A stretch of DNA of 64,000 bases from Schistocerca nitens. Lineage: Eukaryota; Arthropoda; Insecta; Orthoptera; Acrididae. The position numbers and the translations under genes were made by a program. Shown piece by piece: positions 13,481-22,952 of this stretch (positions are counted from its first letter, which is position 1; every line of letters starts with the position of its first letter). The stretch spans positions 191,525,548-191,589,547 of the forward strand of contig NC_064618.1 of the NCBI RefSeq assembly GCF_023898315.1, written 5' to 3'. The notes beneath the pieces are model-generated. The model ran no database searches and was not told the origin of the DNA. It was given only the letters and a program-made list of their open reading frames with translations.

Positions 13481-13665
13481 GCAACTTGGACTACGATTGT
13501 CCTTTCCTACGTTTCACTGGAGACGGGACTTGTGGCTCCCTGTCCGACGAGGATGATGAATTATGTGGTTCATCACCTGTTTCAGCATCACTTTCACTTG
13601 TTAAGCACTTGTGATCGTTGTGCTCCTCATGTGCATTGTCCACGCAGTCCAGTGTACACTACACC

Positions 13666-13903
13666 CTCGAGCGAGGTGGCGCAGTGGTTAGACACTGGAC
13701 TCGCATTCGGGAGGACGACGGTTCAATCCCGCGTCCGGCCATCCTGATTTAGGTTTTCCGTGATTTCCCTAAATCGCTCCAGGCAAATGCCGGGATGGTT
13801 CCTTTCAAAGGGCACGGCCAACTTCTTTCCCCGTCCTTCTCTAACCCGATGAGACCGATGACCTCGCTGTCTGGTCTCCTTCCCCAAAACAACCAACCAA
13901 CCA
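13666..13903 (+). repeat. SINE-C copy (tRNA-headed, CCAA-repeat tail)
   Basis: The head GAGGTGGCGCAGTGGTTAGA is tRNA A-box-like and ACGGTTCAATCCCGC is B-box-like. The body contains CATCCTGATTTAGGTTTTCC, and the tail is a run of CCAA units. A perfect 10-bp duplication, ACACTACACC, flanks it (13656-13665 and 13904-13913). Confidence 0.92.
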
Positions 13904-13913
13904 ACACTACACC

Positions 13914-15737
13914 ACCCGTTCCAGTGACTAACTTGCAGAAACGCTAATACTTCATGTGCCACTTATTTCTCACCCTGTGATATTCCTTGGGTTCCTTTCT
14001 GACACAATGTCAACTTCAACCACTGTTGTCGTAGATGCAGTGCAATGTTCGCTTTGTTCATTGTTGCATTGCTCTGCTTTGTGTCAACACCAGTAGCACC
14101 GTAGCACTGTTGTGAGTTACTCGTCAACTAAGCAGTTAACTACGCTCCGTAGTCTCATGCTGTGCACACCATTTGATACCTCTAGTCCCGCCCTCTGTTG
14201 CCATTAGCAGCCAATATTGTGGCTGCTTGGTAGACGGTACGCGAGGTGTCGAACGCCGTATAAATCATTGGCCTTCTGCGACTTCGCACTCAAGGCGTTC
14301 CTTGTTAGATGTTTTCATGTGCAACGCCAGTCGGATAGTATGGACCATACCAGACCCGGGTGATATGGGTCAACTGAGTAAATCATTTCTGTGTTTTTAG
14401 GGCACAATGGTTTTAGGCAGCAGCGTGGCAGGAGGTTTGACGTGAGTCGTCCGAGACCGCAATAAATCAAGCGCAAGTTCTGCTGTCCAAAGTTTTTACT
14501 TTCGTGTAACTACACTGCAAAAGAAACTAAAATGAGGCGTAGGGGGTAAGCAGATATTGACAGCTTTGATGGGATTTTTCAAACGAACATCGTTTTTGGG
14601 CGATTTTTTGAAGAAAACCTGAACCCATGTGAATGATATGATGGTTGGGCACAAGAACTTTAACAATAGGGCCGGAAGTCTAGTTATTAAATAGAAAACA
14701 GATTTATGTTGGTTTTCAGCTTCAAAAATTAGATGCGTATTATGTAGGTAACTTGCATCGGTGAAAGAACCTAAAATATTATTTTCCGTAGTAAATTAAC
14801 ATATCTGTTGGAAATTTTTACTTTAGGTTTTTATTACGTTGCATTTTCCATGAAAAATAGATTCAATTTCTCTGTGAATCATGAAACTACGCTTTTTACT
14901 TAAAATCCCGTGTTTTGTTGTTAGGCCCGTACTACCCAAAACTTATTAACGTCTCGAAATATAGGTCTCAGAAAACTTTTCTTGGTAAATGTCATTTTGA
15001 TTATAAATCCATTTTTTGCCGTTTAAACAAAAACAACCGTTCAGTTAAAAGTTTTATGCAATAGCGCACTTCAGAACAACATAAGTTTCGGCTTAGGTTG
15101 CTCGTACTAGTCGTCGCTCCCCTACATAACAGTGACAGAGAAAAAAGAGGCAAATGGCAGCGGGAGTGGGTGGCGAGTGGAGCACTGGCTTGTTTGGGAC
15201 TGAGGGCCTGTTGAGTTGACATTATTATTGTTATATTTTTTTATCTTTTCCTTTTGCTCGAATTTTACCAAGGAGTGCCTGGATGTGACGCCAATTTGGA
15301 ACACCCGACGTCCTTGCAGTGAGAGGCTAACACTTTTATTTTTCCATTTTTTCCTCTTCTTGTTTTTTCTCTACTTTTTTTCAAGGAGACCTCAGATGTG
15401 ACGCCAATTGGCAACGTCCATCCTTGGAGAGATCCAGGTGTCAAACTGAGAACCTGACCCAAATGGACCCGGTGGCGCCAGTGGAAGTGTCTTCTCGCAC
15501 CCGTCGATCGCTGAGTCTATAAGACCAATAAGACCAATATTTCAACAACTAAATTCGAACCCAGTTTCCACTGCACATTCCTGCCATTAATTTTATCCAG
15601 GGCTTAATGTCGACCATAACGCCCCAGGGCGGCGTTCCGGTGCCTTTCGTGGAATGTTTTGGAACTCACTGCAACAAGTCGACGCCGGAAGTTTGAAGTT
15701 ATGCCCTAGTATTAAATCACAACGTCCAAAGTAATGC

Positions 15738-15776
<39 letters not shown>

Positions 15777-16600
15777 ACCAAAGGTAAGTTGATCCAAACT
15801 CCCCAGTTGTGATCGGTACATATCGCCTTTTGGATTTTTTGGATTGCCAGACAACCCTCAGCCATCTAGTAGCATGGCTACGTTTCGTGTTACGTATGTT
15901 AACGAGAAACGAATAGTGTAAGCAGTGTTTTAACCTGTTGGTCTGTATAATGTGCTTTCACGTTATTTTGTTTCTTCGGTGTCGCAACTTATACCATAGC
16001 TGCTGATCATAGCACTGCCCACACATGGCCAAAAGCCGGAATCACTTTCATGAGCATTACGCTTCATTACTACATTATGTCACAAGTAGGGCTAGCATTC
16101 CACTTCACAGGTAATTATCATACTATATTCCATTTTCATTATCGTCATATAACGACTGCGTCTTTCACGTTACCGTCAACTGACCTCTCTTACTAAATGT
16201 CGTACGTATGTTTAATATCACCTCACCGGTAAATGTCGTAGTTATTTCTGCTCTATGAGAGATTGTTTTAATTGACTGAGTGTATCTGAGGTGTATGACC
16301 AATAACTGCAGCAGGCTATGTAGCGTTTAAGAAATACGCTACAGGAAAAGAAGTAGCGCCAGGGAATAAAGGGTGCATACTGAGAAGTTGCAGTATTATT
16401 GAATCACTTGTCACGGTCATCGGCCATTAGATCACGCTCAAGAGGCCAGTTTTAGAGGTCAACAGTGTTTTCCTCATTCGTTCTGGATTACAAACATGCC
16501 CCACCGACGAATACAGTGACACAGAGCGTTGCAAGTAAGCCCCGATGTCCGAAGGCGCTGTGGCTCGCGATGAGCGGCCTTCCTCGGTATCTCCCTGTGA
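13914..16600. other. Anonymous sequence with a duplication and microsatellite
   Basis: No supported gene. Two related segments sharing GATGTGACGCCAATT lie 113 bp apart (15282-15296 and 15395-15409), each preceded by AAGGAG, so this is an old partial tandem duplication. A TA run passing into a TG run lies at 15738-15776. A CCAAT and TATAAAT arrangement at 14211-14265 is listed separately. Confidence 0.5.
14205..14300 (+). promoter_or_regulatory. Possible TATA promoter
   Basis: CCAAT at 14211-14215 and GTATAAAT at 14258-14265 have roughly the spacing of a classic core promoter, with an initiator-like CACTCAAGG about 30 bases after the TATA box. The 75-codon ORF over it (14173-14400) begins upstream of the TATA box, so it does not fit as the product. 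Motifs this short occur by chance. Confidence 0.2.
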
Positions 16601-16639
16601 TCGAACTGAACAATTTCAGCTATTTGAATGGGGTTTCAT

Positions 16640-17215
16640 TGTGGGCATACCGGAAACTGTATCTATGCTGTTCATTTTTGGAACACAACCTTCGAGCAGC
16701 TTAGAGACAGAAGTGATGACACTTTATGCAGGGCCAGACCATCATTTTGCAGGACAATGCTCAAGCACGTACTCTGCAAGCTGTTATTGAATTGTTTGAC
16801 TGATGGGGCTGCTAAGTGCTATACCACCTACTGCACTCCCCTGACTTCAGCCCTCGTGAGTTCAAATGGTTCAAATGGCTCTGAGCACTATGGTACTTAA
16901 CTCCTGAGGTCACCAGTCCCCGAGAACTTAGAACTACTTAAACCTAACTAACCTAAGGACATCACACACATCCATGCCCGAGGCAGGATTCGAACCTGTG
17001 ACCGTAGCGGTCGCGTAGTTCCACACTGTAGCGCCTAGAACCGCTCGGCCACGCCGGCCGGCCCTCGTGAGTTCAACTCGATTTCTAAACTGAAGGAAAC
17101 ACTTCACGGAATTCGCTTCAGAACTGCTACAAATTCGTCGGACAATATACCGCGCCGCTCGAACTCTCAAGACAGCTGGCACTGATAAAAGTATCCTACG
17201 ACTTCCACATCGCTG
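16640..17215 (+). pseudogene. Mariner-like transposase remnant, split by a SINE
   Basis: Before the SINE, translation gives an ILQDNAQARTLQAVIELFD-like block (about 16740-16800), the second catalytic segment of Tc1/mariner nucleases. A SINE then interrupts between HSPDFS and PREFNSISKLKE, and the frame continues after it with LHGIRFRTATNS (17079-17150). Stops and shifts mark it as long dead. The N-terminal part is barely recognisable. Confidence 0.6.
16866..17060 (-). repeat. SINE-A copy
   Basis: Inverted full-length copy. A 16-bp perfect duplication, GCCCTCGTGAGTTCAA, flanks it (16850-16865 and 17061-17076). The duplicated bases are transposase coding sequence, so the SINE landed in an existing mariner-like copy. 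Confidence 0.95.
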
Positions 17216-17307
17216 TCAACGGGGGTTATACACAATGCTGGTGACTAGTTAAAAGGTCAGTAAAACTTTGAAGGACGTATATACTTTGTACTAGCTGTAA
17301 ATAAATA

Positions 17308-18729
17308 CACTCCTGGAAATGGAAAAAAGAACACATTGACACCGGTGTGTCAGACCCACCATACTTGCTCCGGACACTGCGAGAGGGCTGTACAAGCAAT
17401 GATCACACGCACGGCACAGCGGACACACCAGGAACCGCGGTGTTGGCCGTCGAATGGCGCTAGCTGCGCAGCATTTGTGCACCGCCGCCGTCAGTGTCAG
17501 CCAGTTTGCCGTGGCATACGGAGCTCCATCGCAGTCTTTAACACTGGTAGCATGCCGCGACAGCGTGGACGTGAACCGTATGTGCAGTTGACGGACTTTG
17601 AGCGAGGGCGTATAGTGGGCATGCGGGAGGCCGGGTGGACGTACCGCCGAATTGCTCAACACGTGGGGCGTGAGGTCTCCACAGTACATCGATGTTGTCG
17701 CCAGTGGTCGTCGGAAGGTGCACGTGCCCGTCGACCTGGGACCGGTCCGCAGCGACGCACGGATGCACGCCAAGACCGTAGGATCCTACGCAGTGCCGTA
17801 GGGGACCGCACCGCCACTTCCCAGCAAATTAGGGACACTGTTGCTCCTGGAGTATCGGCGAGGACCATTCGCAACCGTCTCCATGAAGCTGGGCTACGGT
17901 CCCGCACACCGTTAGGCCGTCTTCCGCTCACGCCCCAACATCGTGCAGCCCGCCTCCAGTGGTGTCGCGATAGGCGTGAATGGAGGGACGAATGGAGACG
18001 TGTCGTCTTCAGCGATGAGAGTCGCTTCTGCCTTGGTGCCAATGATGGTCGTATGCGTGTTTGGCGCCGTGCAGGTGAGCGCCACAATTAGGACTGCATA
18101 CGACCGAGGCACACAGGGCCAACACCCGGCATCATGGTGTGGGGAGCGATCTCCTACACTGGCCGTACACCACTGGTGATCGTCGAGGGGACGCTGAATA
18201 GTGCACGGTACATCCAAACCGTCATCGAACCCATCGTTCTACCATTCCTAGACCGGCAAGGGAACTTGCTGTTCCAACAGGACAATGCACGTCCGCATGT
18301 ATCCCGTGCCACCCAACGTGCTCTAGAAGGTGTAAGTCAACTACCCTGGCCAGCAAGATCTCCGGATCTGTCCCCCATTGAGCATGTTTGGGACTGGATG
18401 AAGCGTCGTCTCACGCGGTCTGCACGTCCAGCACGAACGCTGGTCCAACTGAGGCGCCAGGTGGAAATGGCATGGCAAGCCGTTCCACAGGAGTACATCC
18501 AGCATCTCTACGATCGTCTCCATGGGAGAATAGCAGCCTGCATTGCTGCGAAAGGTGGATATACACTGTACTAGTGCCGACATTGTGCATGCTCTGTTGC
18601 CTGTGTCTATGTGCCTGTGGTTCTGTCAGTGTGATCATGTGATGTATCTGACCCCAGGAATGTGTCAATAAAGTTTCCCCTTCCTGGGACAATGAATTCA
18701 CGGTGTTCTTATTTCAATTTCCAGGAGTG
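17308..18729 (+). mobile_element. Tc1-like DNA transposon, near-complete
   Basis: Terminal inverted repeats of 27 bp (17308-17334 and 18703-18729), beginning CACTCCTGGAAAT and differing at only a few positions, lie between TA dinucleotides (17306-17307 and 18730-18731), the Tc1/mariner target duplication. The whole element is 1,422 bp and carries one transposase gene. AATAAA at 18667-18672 sits between the gene and the right repeat and could end its transcript. Confidence 0.95.
17552..18574 (+). pseudogene. Tc1-like transposase with a single in-frame stop
   Basis: Start chosen at MPRQRGREPYVQLTDFERGR because that is the usual Tc1-like N-terminus; an upstream in-frame ATG at 17336 would add unrelated residues. 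The frame is open for 340 codons except for one TAG at codon 180 (18089-18091), after GERHN. An N-terminal paired-like helix-turn-helix covers about residues 13-60 and is followed by a second DNA-binding half. Catalytic residues are D155 (VVFSDESRF), D244 (FQQDNARPH) and E277 (SPIEHVWD). By my count 32 residues lie between the last two, against 34 in the neighbouring family at 26.7 kb. One nonsense change separates this copy from a complete protein, so inactivation looks recent. Confidence 0.9.
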
Positions 18730-18731
18730 TA

Positions 18732-19219
18732 GTTGCCACTATTACCCTTGTAAATAACCCTGCCCTTGAGGATGTTACATTACTTCCCGGCAGTGTGGTA
18801 ACTTCCACAGAAGTATTGGCCTCATAAAAGCCGGAAAATTGAAAAAAAAAAAGAGAATGAATCTAAGTATTCCATAACCAACGACTACCACCTTCACTAA
18901 ACAGACAAACTGCTGAACAGTATCAAATGAAGATAGTCGTTACACATGTGATTATAATGTTGGCAAAGTGATTTTCTCTGACATCTGTTTTCCTTTGAAA
19001 TTTTTCAATGTATAAAAATTTGTTATATTTTTGTACTGTTGATGTACGAGAATCACGCTGTCGTGTGCGACTGCGTGGAGACCTGTGCTAAGACCCGTGT
19101 TTACTCGCTAAGCTCCCAAGCTACACCAAGAGCTATAAATTTTTCTCTGTGCTTTCACTAAAAAAAAAAGCTTTATACATATCTTATACAATTGACCCCT
19201 CCATCACAACCTCACGGTT
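18732..19219. other. Anonymous AT-rich sequence
   Basis: No gene or repeat recognised; short poly-A runs only. Confidence 0.4.
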
Positions 19220-19344
19220 GTGTGGCACAACTCGCATGGAGGCGGAGTACCTGTTGTTTTCTTACCCAGGTTCGGCTTGCATATTTACAGTAAATTAATC
19301 GGTATACTTCAGAGCGAGTCGTGTGTTACGTGTTCTGCGATCAG

Positions 19345-19755
19345 CAGTCGTACTTCGTGCATTTGGACCATGGAGAGCTCTTCACCTCGGCCGCTGGAGT
19401 CCGCTCTTTCGACGCCGCGAATTGTCCCGAGGCTTCGCGTCACCGCGCGGGTGGAGCAGCCGGCGTTTGGCACCCGGCGTGCGAGGTGTGCGGAAGCCGG
19501 CCGTCTCCTGAGAGCGACGAGTGGCGGAGGCGCGCGGCGCATGCGCGTGCGGAAGGCGGGCCGTTCCCGCACCTCGGCGGCCGGCGGCAGTGGCGTCCGC
19601 GGAACACGCGCGGCTACAGCGCCAGCGGCGGAACGTGCTGGCGGCGGCGCACTGGCGCCAGTGGCGACTGGCGAGGCGGCGGCCCGGCCTGGAATCGCGC
19701 CAGGCGGCGCGGCGCGAGCCACTCTTTGCGGCACCGGTTCTCGTCTGCCGTTAAA
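19345..19755. other. GC-rich island with CpG clusters
   Basis: About 400 bp of strongly GC-rich, CpG-rich sequence in an otherwise AT-leaning window, ending at a 12-base A run. Such islands in insects often mark a promoter or first exon; retroposed material ending in poly-A is an alternative, but I found no target-site duplication. It lies about 600 bp upstream of the signal-peptide exon on the same strand. Confidence 0.5.
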
Positions 19756-19858
19756 AAAAAAAAGTAGTGGACCTACTTTTGTGGAACGTCCATTCTCCAA
19801 AACCTTCGACACGTGCAAGGTCAAATGTGACGGATGCACAATATTTGCGGGGAAATAA
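19370..19858 (+). CDS. Uncertain ORF in the GC-rich island
   Basis: The ATG at 19370 sits in GGACCATGGA, an excellent initiation context, and opens 162 codons to TAA at 19856-19858, which overlaps an AATAAA poly(A)-type signal. The protein would start MESSSPRPLESAL. Its middle is Ala/Gly/Arg-rich and low in complexity; the end (VERPFSKTFDTCKVKCDGC) has three cysteines. The minus strand is open over the same span, as expected from GC-rich DNA with few stop codons, so coding status is doubtful. No domain recognised. It could be untranslated leader sequence of the downstream gene. Confidence 0.25.
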   Translation: MESSSPRPLESALSTPRIVPRLRVTARVEQPAFGTRRARCAEAGRLLRATSGGGARRMRVRKAGRSRTSAAGGSGVRGTRAATAPAAERAGGGALAPVATGEAAARPGIAPGGAARATLCGTGSRLPLKKKSSGPTFVERPFSKTFDTCKVKCDGCTIFAGK

Positions 19859-20355
19859 ATAATAACTTGCGTCAGCAATGCCGTACTCACTCATTGCTTT
19901 AAAATGGGGTTACAAATAAAATCAAACACTTATATCTGCTAGATTTTTACATACAATAATCTTCAGGTGTCTCAATGAACGAAAAAGTAATTGCTATAGT
20001 GCTGTCTGATTTGCATGCAGCTACCTAGTACTCACTCGTGCAATAGAAAAGAGAGGAAATTGATTCGACCCGGTGACGTAGAGTAGCAAATAGCATCCAA
20101 ACACATTTGATTCCTTAAAATCTATTGGGCCTTCAACTAAATCCCCTTTCCGTGTTTTTGTAGTTCTTAGAAAAAAATCAAAAATACAATTGGCGCTAAC
20201 AAAGCATCTAAAGGAGATAAGTGTACTGGTGTATATTTTGGACGTGATGCAGTGTGATTCTAACCCGTGTGACGTCATCAAACAGTGTTCTCATAATACA
20301 GTGTGCCAATATTACGCAGACCAAGTGAACTGACATTGGATTCCATACACCAAAG
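19859..20355 (+). promoter_or_regulatory. Candidate promoter and leader of the 20.4-kb exon
   Basis: A perfect cAMP-response palindrome TGACGTCA lies at 20270-20277, 79 bp before the ATG. TATATTTT lies at 20232-20239. The start context CAAAGATGA fits insect initiation. The rest has no recognisable repeat, which is unusual here. The transcription start is not determined. Confidence 0.3.
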
Positions 20356-20437
20356 ATGAAGACCACTGGAGCGGCCTTCCAACTCGCCGCAGCGTTTCTG
20401 CTGAGCGTGATTTCGCCGGTATCTGTCTCAGCTCAAG
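20356..20437 (+). CDS. First coding exon of a secreted protein (signal peptide)
   Basis: The frame begins MKTTGAAFQLAAAFLLSV and ends VSVSAQ, giving 27 codons plus one base before a strong splice donor (CAAG|GTGAGT at 20438). A charged N-terminus, a hydrophobic core (about residues 6-20) and small residues before a probable cut after VSA are a textbook signal peptide. The donor leaves phase 1, the common phase after signal-peptide exons of secreted and modular extracellular proteins. The product would enter the secretory pathway; its mature part is unknown. It is too short for standard ORF cut-offs. The next exon may be the one at 21,597, or it may lie beyond the window in a gene with a very long intron. 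Confidence 0.6.
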
Positions 20438-21596
20438 GTGAGTAGCGAAGGTTACCTCCTATCAAGCGTAAAAATGCAACATATAGAGAAATATCAAGAT
20501 GCTAATGATATTTGATACTGACAAAGGATATATTTTTTGACCACTTCTCTGTGCTTACATCAATGTATCCTCATCTTGTGTTAGTGAAACTGATCGAGTT
20601 GTTGCTTGTATAAGAATCGAAGGTGGCCCCCAGCCTCAAGCTAATTTACGTTATTCTCACTTCTGTCCACCTTAACGCCCAAGTCGATCCTACTTGTCAG
20701 CTTATGCTGTAAACGCAAACCGACCGAGCTACAGGTTTTTGGTGAGTTCGGAAAGAAAGATCATTCAAAAATGACACCATTATCCAAAATTACACTTGCT
20801 GCTGCTTTTCGATACAACGAGTAGTGACTGTTTAGAAATTTGTACGATTATTTGAAGGTGTAAACTCCAGTTTCTGTATTGAAAAGCTCAATTACGTTGA
20901 CATGGACAGAAAAAAAGTGATTCAATTATGGTGATATCTTCGGCACCTTTTCTCTGCCGTTCGTCTCATAAATGTGGAACCGTTATTTCATGAGTTTTGC
21001 ATGATACAATGTAAACTACATTTGGCGGCCTTTAATATAAAAGTGCCTCAAATTCCGTGGAGAATGCCGCATTCTGCGACTTTCCTAATATCTGGCCTGA
21101 CTCCGAGGGCTCTCTCGATGATATGGTAAGTCAAATATTTTAGTATTTCAGATATTCTCGACAAACTTTTCATCAGATCCAGAAGTTTCTGATATGTAGT
21201 TGATTGTCTTCGAAGAGGAGGGAAACAACTGTCACTGAGATGAGGGATATCCACAGACATAAGTTATAATGGTGCGTCTGACCAGAGTTTCACAAGCGCC
21301 AACAATAGTACATCTTCCTCAGCATCTATGGTCTAATACAGCTAAAATAAATGCTGCAGTGTGTGCCAGTGGACGTGATGTACCATCGCTGGAATGGCAT
21401 AATCTCTGGCCACATGGGCACGCCTACATCATTTATATCTGTGAACTCTCGTCGCAGCAGAGACTTTCAGTTACTCTCCTAGCGTAGATAATGGAGGATA
21501 TTAATCCAAAGCTTGACATTTTGTACTAATTTGACGTGATAAATTTCGTATTCCAAAATTCTGACAGTAATACAATATTTCCATCATTTCTTCTAG
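20438..21596 (+). other. Possible 1.16-kb intron
   Basis: Begins GTGAGT and ends TTTCTTCTAG with a pyrimidine-rich tract before the AG. This interval holds no recognised transposon, in contrast to the surrounding DNA, which mildly favours its being part of a compact gene. Confidence 0.3.
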
Positions 21597-21715
21597 AACA
21601 CATGCTCCAAAGACGTTGTCAACTTGAATTCTATTATACATTCAGACCACCAGGAAGTCCTTTCTTCCAAGGGGAAGCAATGGAGGAAGGCGTCAAAACT
21701 ATAGCTGTTGTCTGA
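21597..21715 (+). CDS. Possible second and last exon, small secreted peptide
   Basis: Joined in phase 1 to the exon at 20,356, it reads Glu, then HMLQRRCQLEFYYTFRPPGS, then PFFQGEAMEEGVKTIAVV and a stop (TGA 21713-21715), for a 66-residue precursor. Downstream ATTAAA at 21787-21792 could direct polyadenylation. A dibasic RR follows the predicted mature N-terminus, as in peptide precursors, and there is one cysteine. Evidence is limited: a 38-codon open run after an AG is expected by chance about one time in six. No homologue is recognised. Confidence 0.25.
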
Positions 21716-21786
21716 CACACAGTCTCGTACGTATCGATACTTCAAGAGACACTTTCGTTAATCCCAGTCACTACATGTTCCTACAC

Positions 21787-21792
21787 ATTAAA
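21787..21792 (+). terminator. Possible poly(A) signal ATTAAA
   Basis: Common variant signal, 72 bases after the putative stop and followed by a GT-containing stretch. Meaningful only if the two-exon model is right. Confidence 0.25.
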
Positions 21793-21880
21793 TTCGATGT
21801 GATGTTACGGAAATATTTATTTGTTTTAGTTTATATTTATATGTTTCTTTCATCTAGCAAGATTAGGACATTGCAGCCGC

Positions 21881-22606
21881 ATTTTAATTCTGACTAGGCA
21901 TCCCTAGTAAGTTAACAATACGATGTACGCAGTACATCCACAATACATAATAATAATAGTAACAGTAATAATAAATATTGTAATGTTTAATGATATTTCA
22001 GCAATGCCAGTCTAGTTAACACTGTGTTATGTAATTTATTGCTACGTTTTTAGATGTGAATATCTAACGGAAATTCATGGCAGCAGTACAGAATTATTGA
22101 CAATAACAGAAACATCTACCATGTGAATACCGTAAAAGGACAGAACCATGACTATAATAAATTGAATAGTAATACTTCACACAATTACAATTCCTGAACG
22201 GTTTTGATCTCATTGTACTAGGAAGCTTCCATATTATTCCATATTATTCCATTTTAATTCTGACTAGGCATCCCTAGTAAGTTAACAATGCGATGTACGC
22301 AGTACATCCGCAATACATAATAATAATAGTAACAGTAATAATAAATATTGTAATGTTTAATGATATTTCAGCAATGCCAGTCTAGTTAACACTGTGTTAT
22401 GTAATTTATTGCTACGTTTTTAGATGTGAATATCTAACGGAAATTCATGGCAGCAGTACAGAATTATTGACAATAACACGAACATCTACCATGTGAATAC
22501 CGTAAAAGGACAGAACCATGACTATAATAAATTGAATAGTAATACTTCACACAGTTACAATTCCTGAACGGTTTTGATCTCATTGTCCTAGGAAGCTTCC
22601 ATATTA
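21881..22606. repeat. 370-bp direct tandem duplication
   Basis: Copy 1 spans 21881-22250 and copy 2 spans 22251-22606, both starting ATTTTAATTCTGACTAGG. Over about 356 aligned bases I count six differences (about 98% identity), so it is recent. Copy 1 has 14 extra bases at its end that repeat TTCCATATTATTCC, suggesting slippage or unequal exchange at a TTCCATATTA junction. No ORF or transposon signature inside. Confidence 0.9.
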
Positions 22607-22749
22607 CTTGTAGGAAAGGCATTTTCTATAGTGTAATCCTTTATCACGAATTACTTTCAGTGACGAAGTTTCTGTTTTGGAATACGACCTCATGGTCACG
22701 GTCACGGACTGGATGCTACTCAAAAAGAAAGATGGTTTGATGCATGAAA

Positions 22750-22938
22750 GGCCGGCCGGAATGGCCGAGCGTTTCTAGGCGCTACAGTCTCGAACCGCGC
22801 GACCGCTGCGGTCGCAGGTTCAAATCCTGCCTCGGGCATGGATGTGTGTGATGTCCTTAGGTTAGTTGGGTTTAAGTAGTTCTAAGTTCGAGGGGACTGA
22901 TGACTCAGCAGTTAAGTCCCATAATGCTCAGAGCCATT
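22750..22938 (+). repeat. SINE-A copy
   Basis: Full-length copy. Flanked by 14-bp duplications TTTGATGCATGAAA (22736-22749) and TTTGATGTATGAAA (22939-22952) with one mismatch. Confidence 0.95.
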
Positions 22939-22952
22939 TTTGATGTATGAAA

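Noticed and set aside
17291-18087. Long minus-strand ORFs of 143-160 codons
   Set aside because: They lie opposite the Tc1-like transposase in GC-rich coding DNA and show no domain.
19309-19890. 193-codon minus-strand ORF
   Set aside because: Low-complexity Ala/Pro/Arg sequence caused by GC-rich DNA lacking stops; no motif or initiation support.
21597-21715. A true bradykinin-type hormone from RPPGSPFF
   Set aside because: The resemblance is seven residues with a gap, in an exon that is itself unproven; chance is the simpler explanation.
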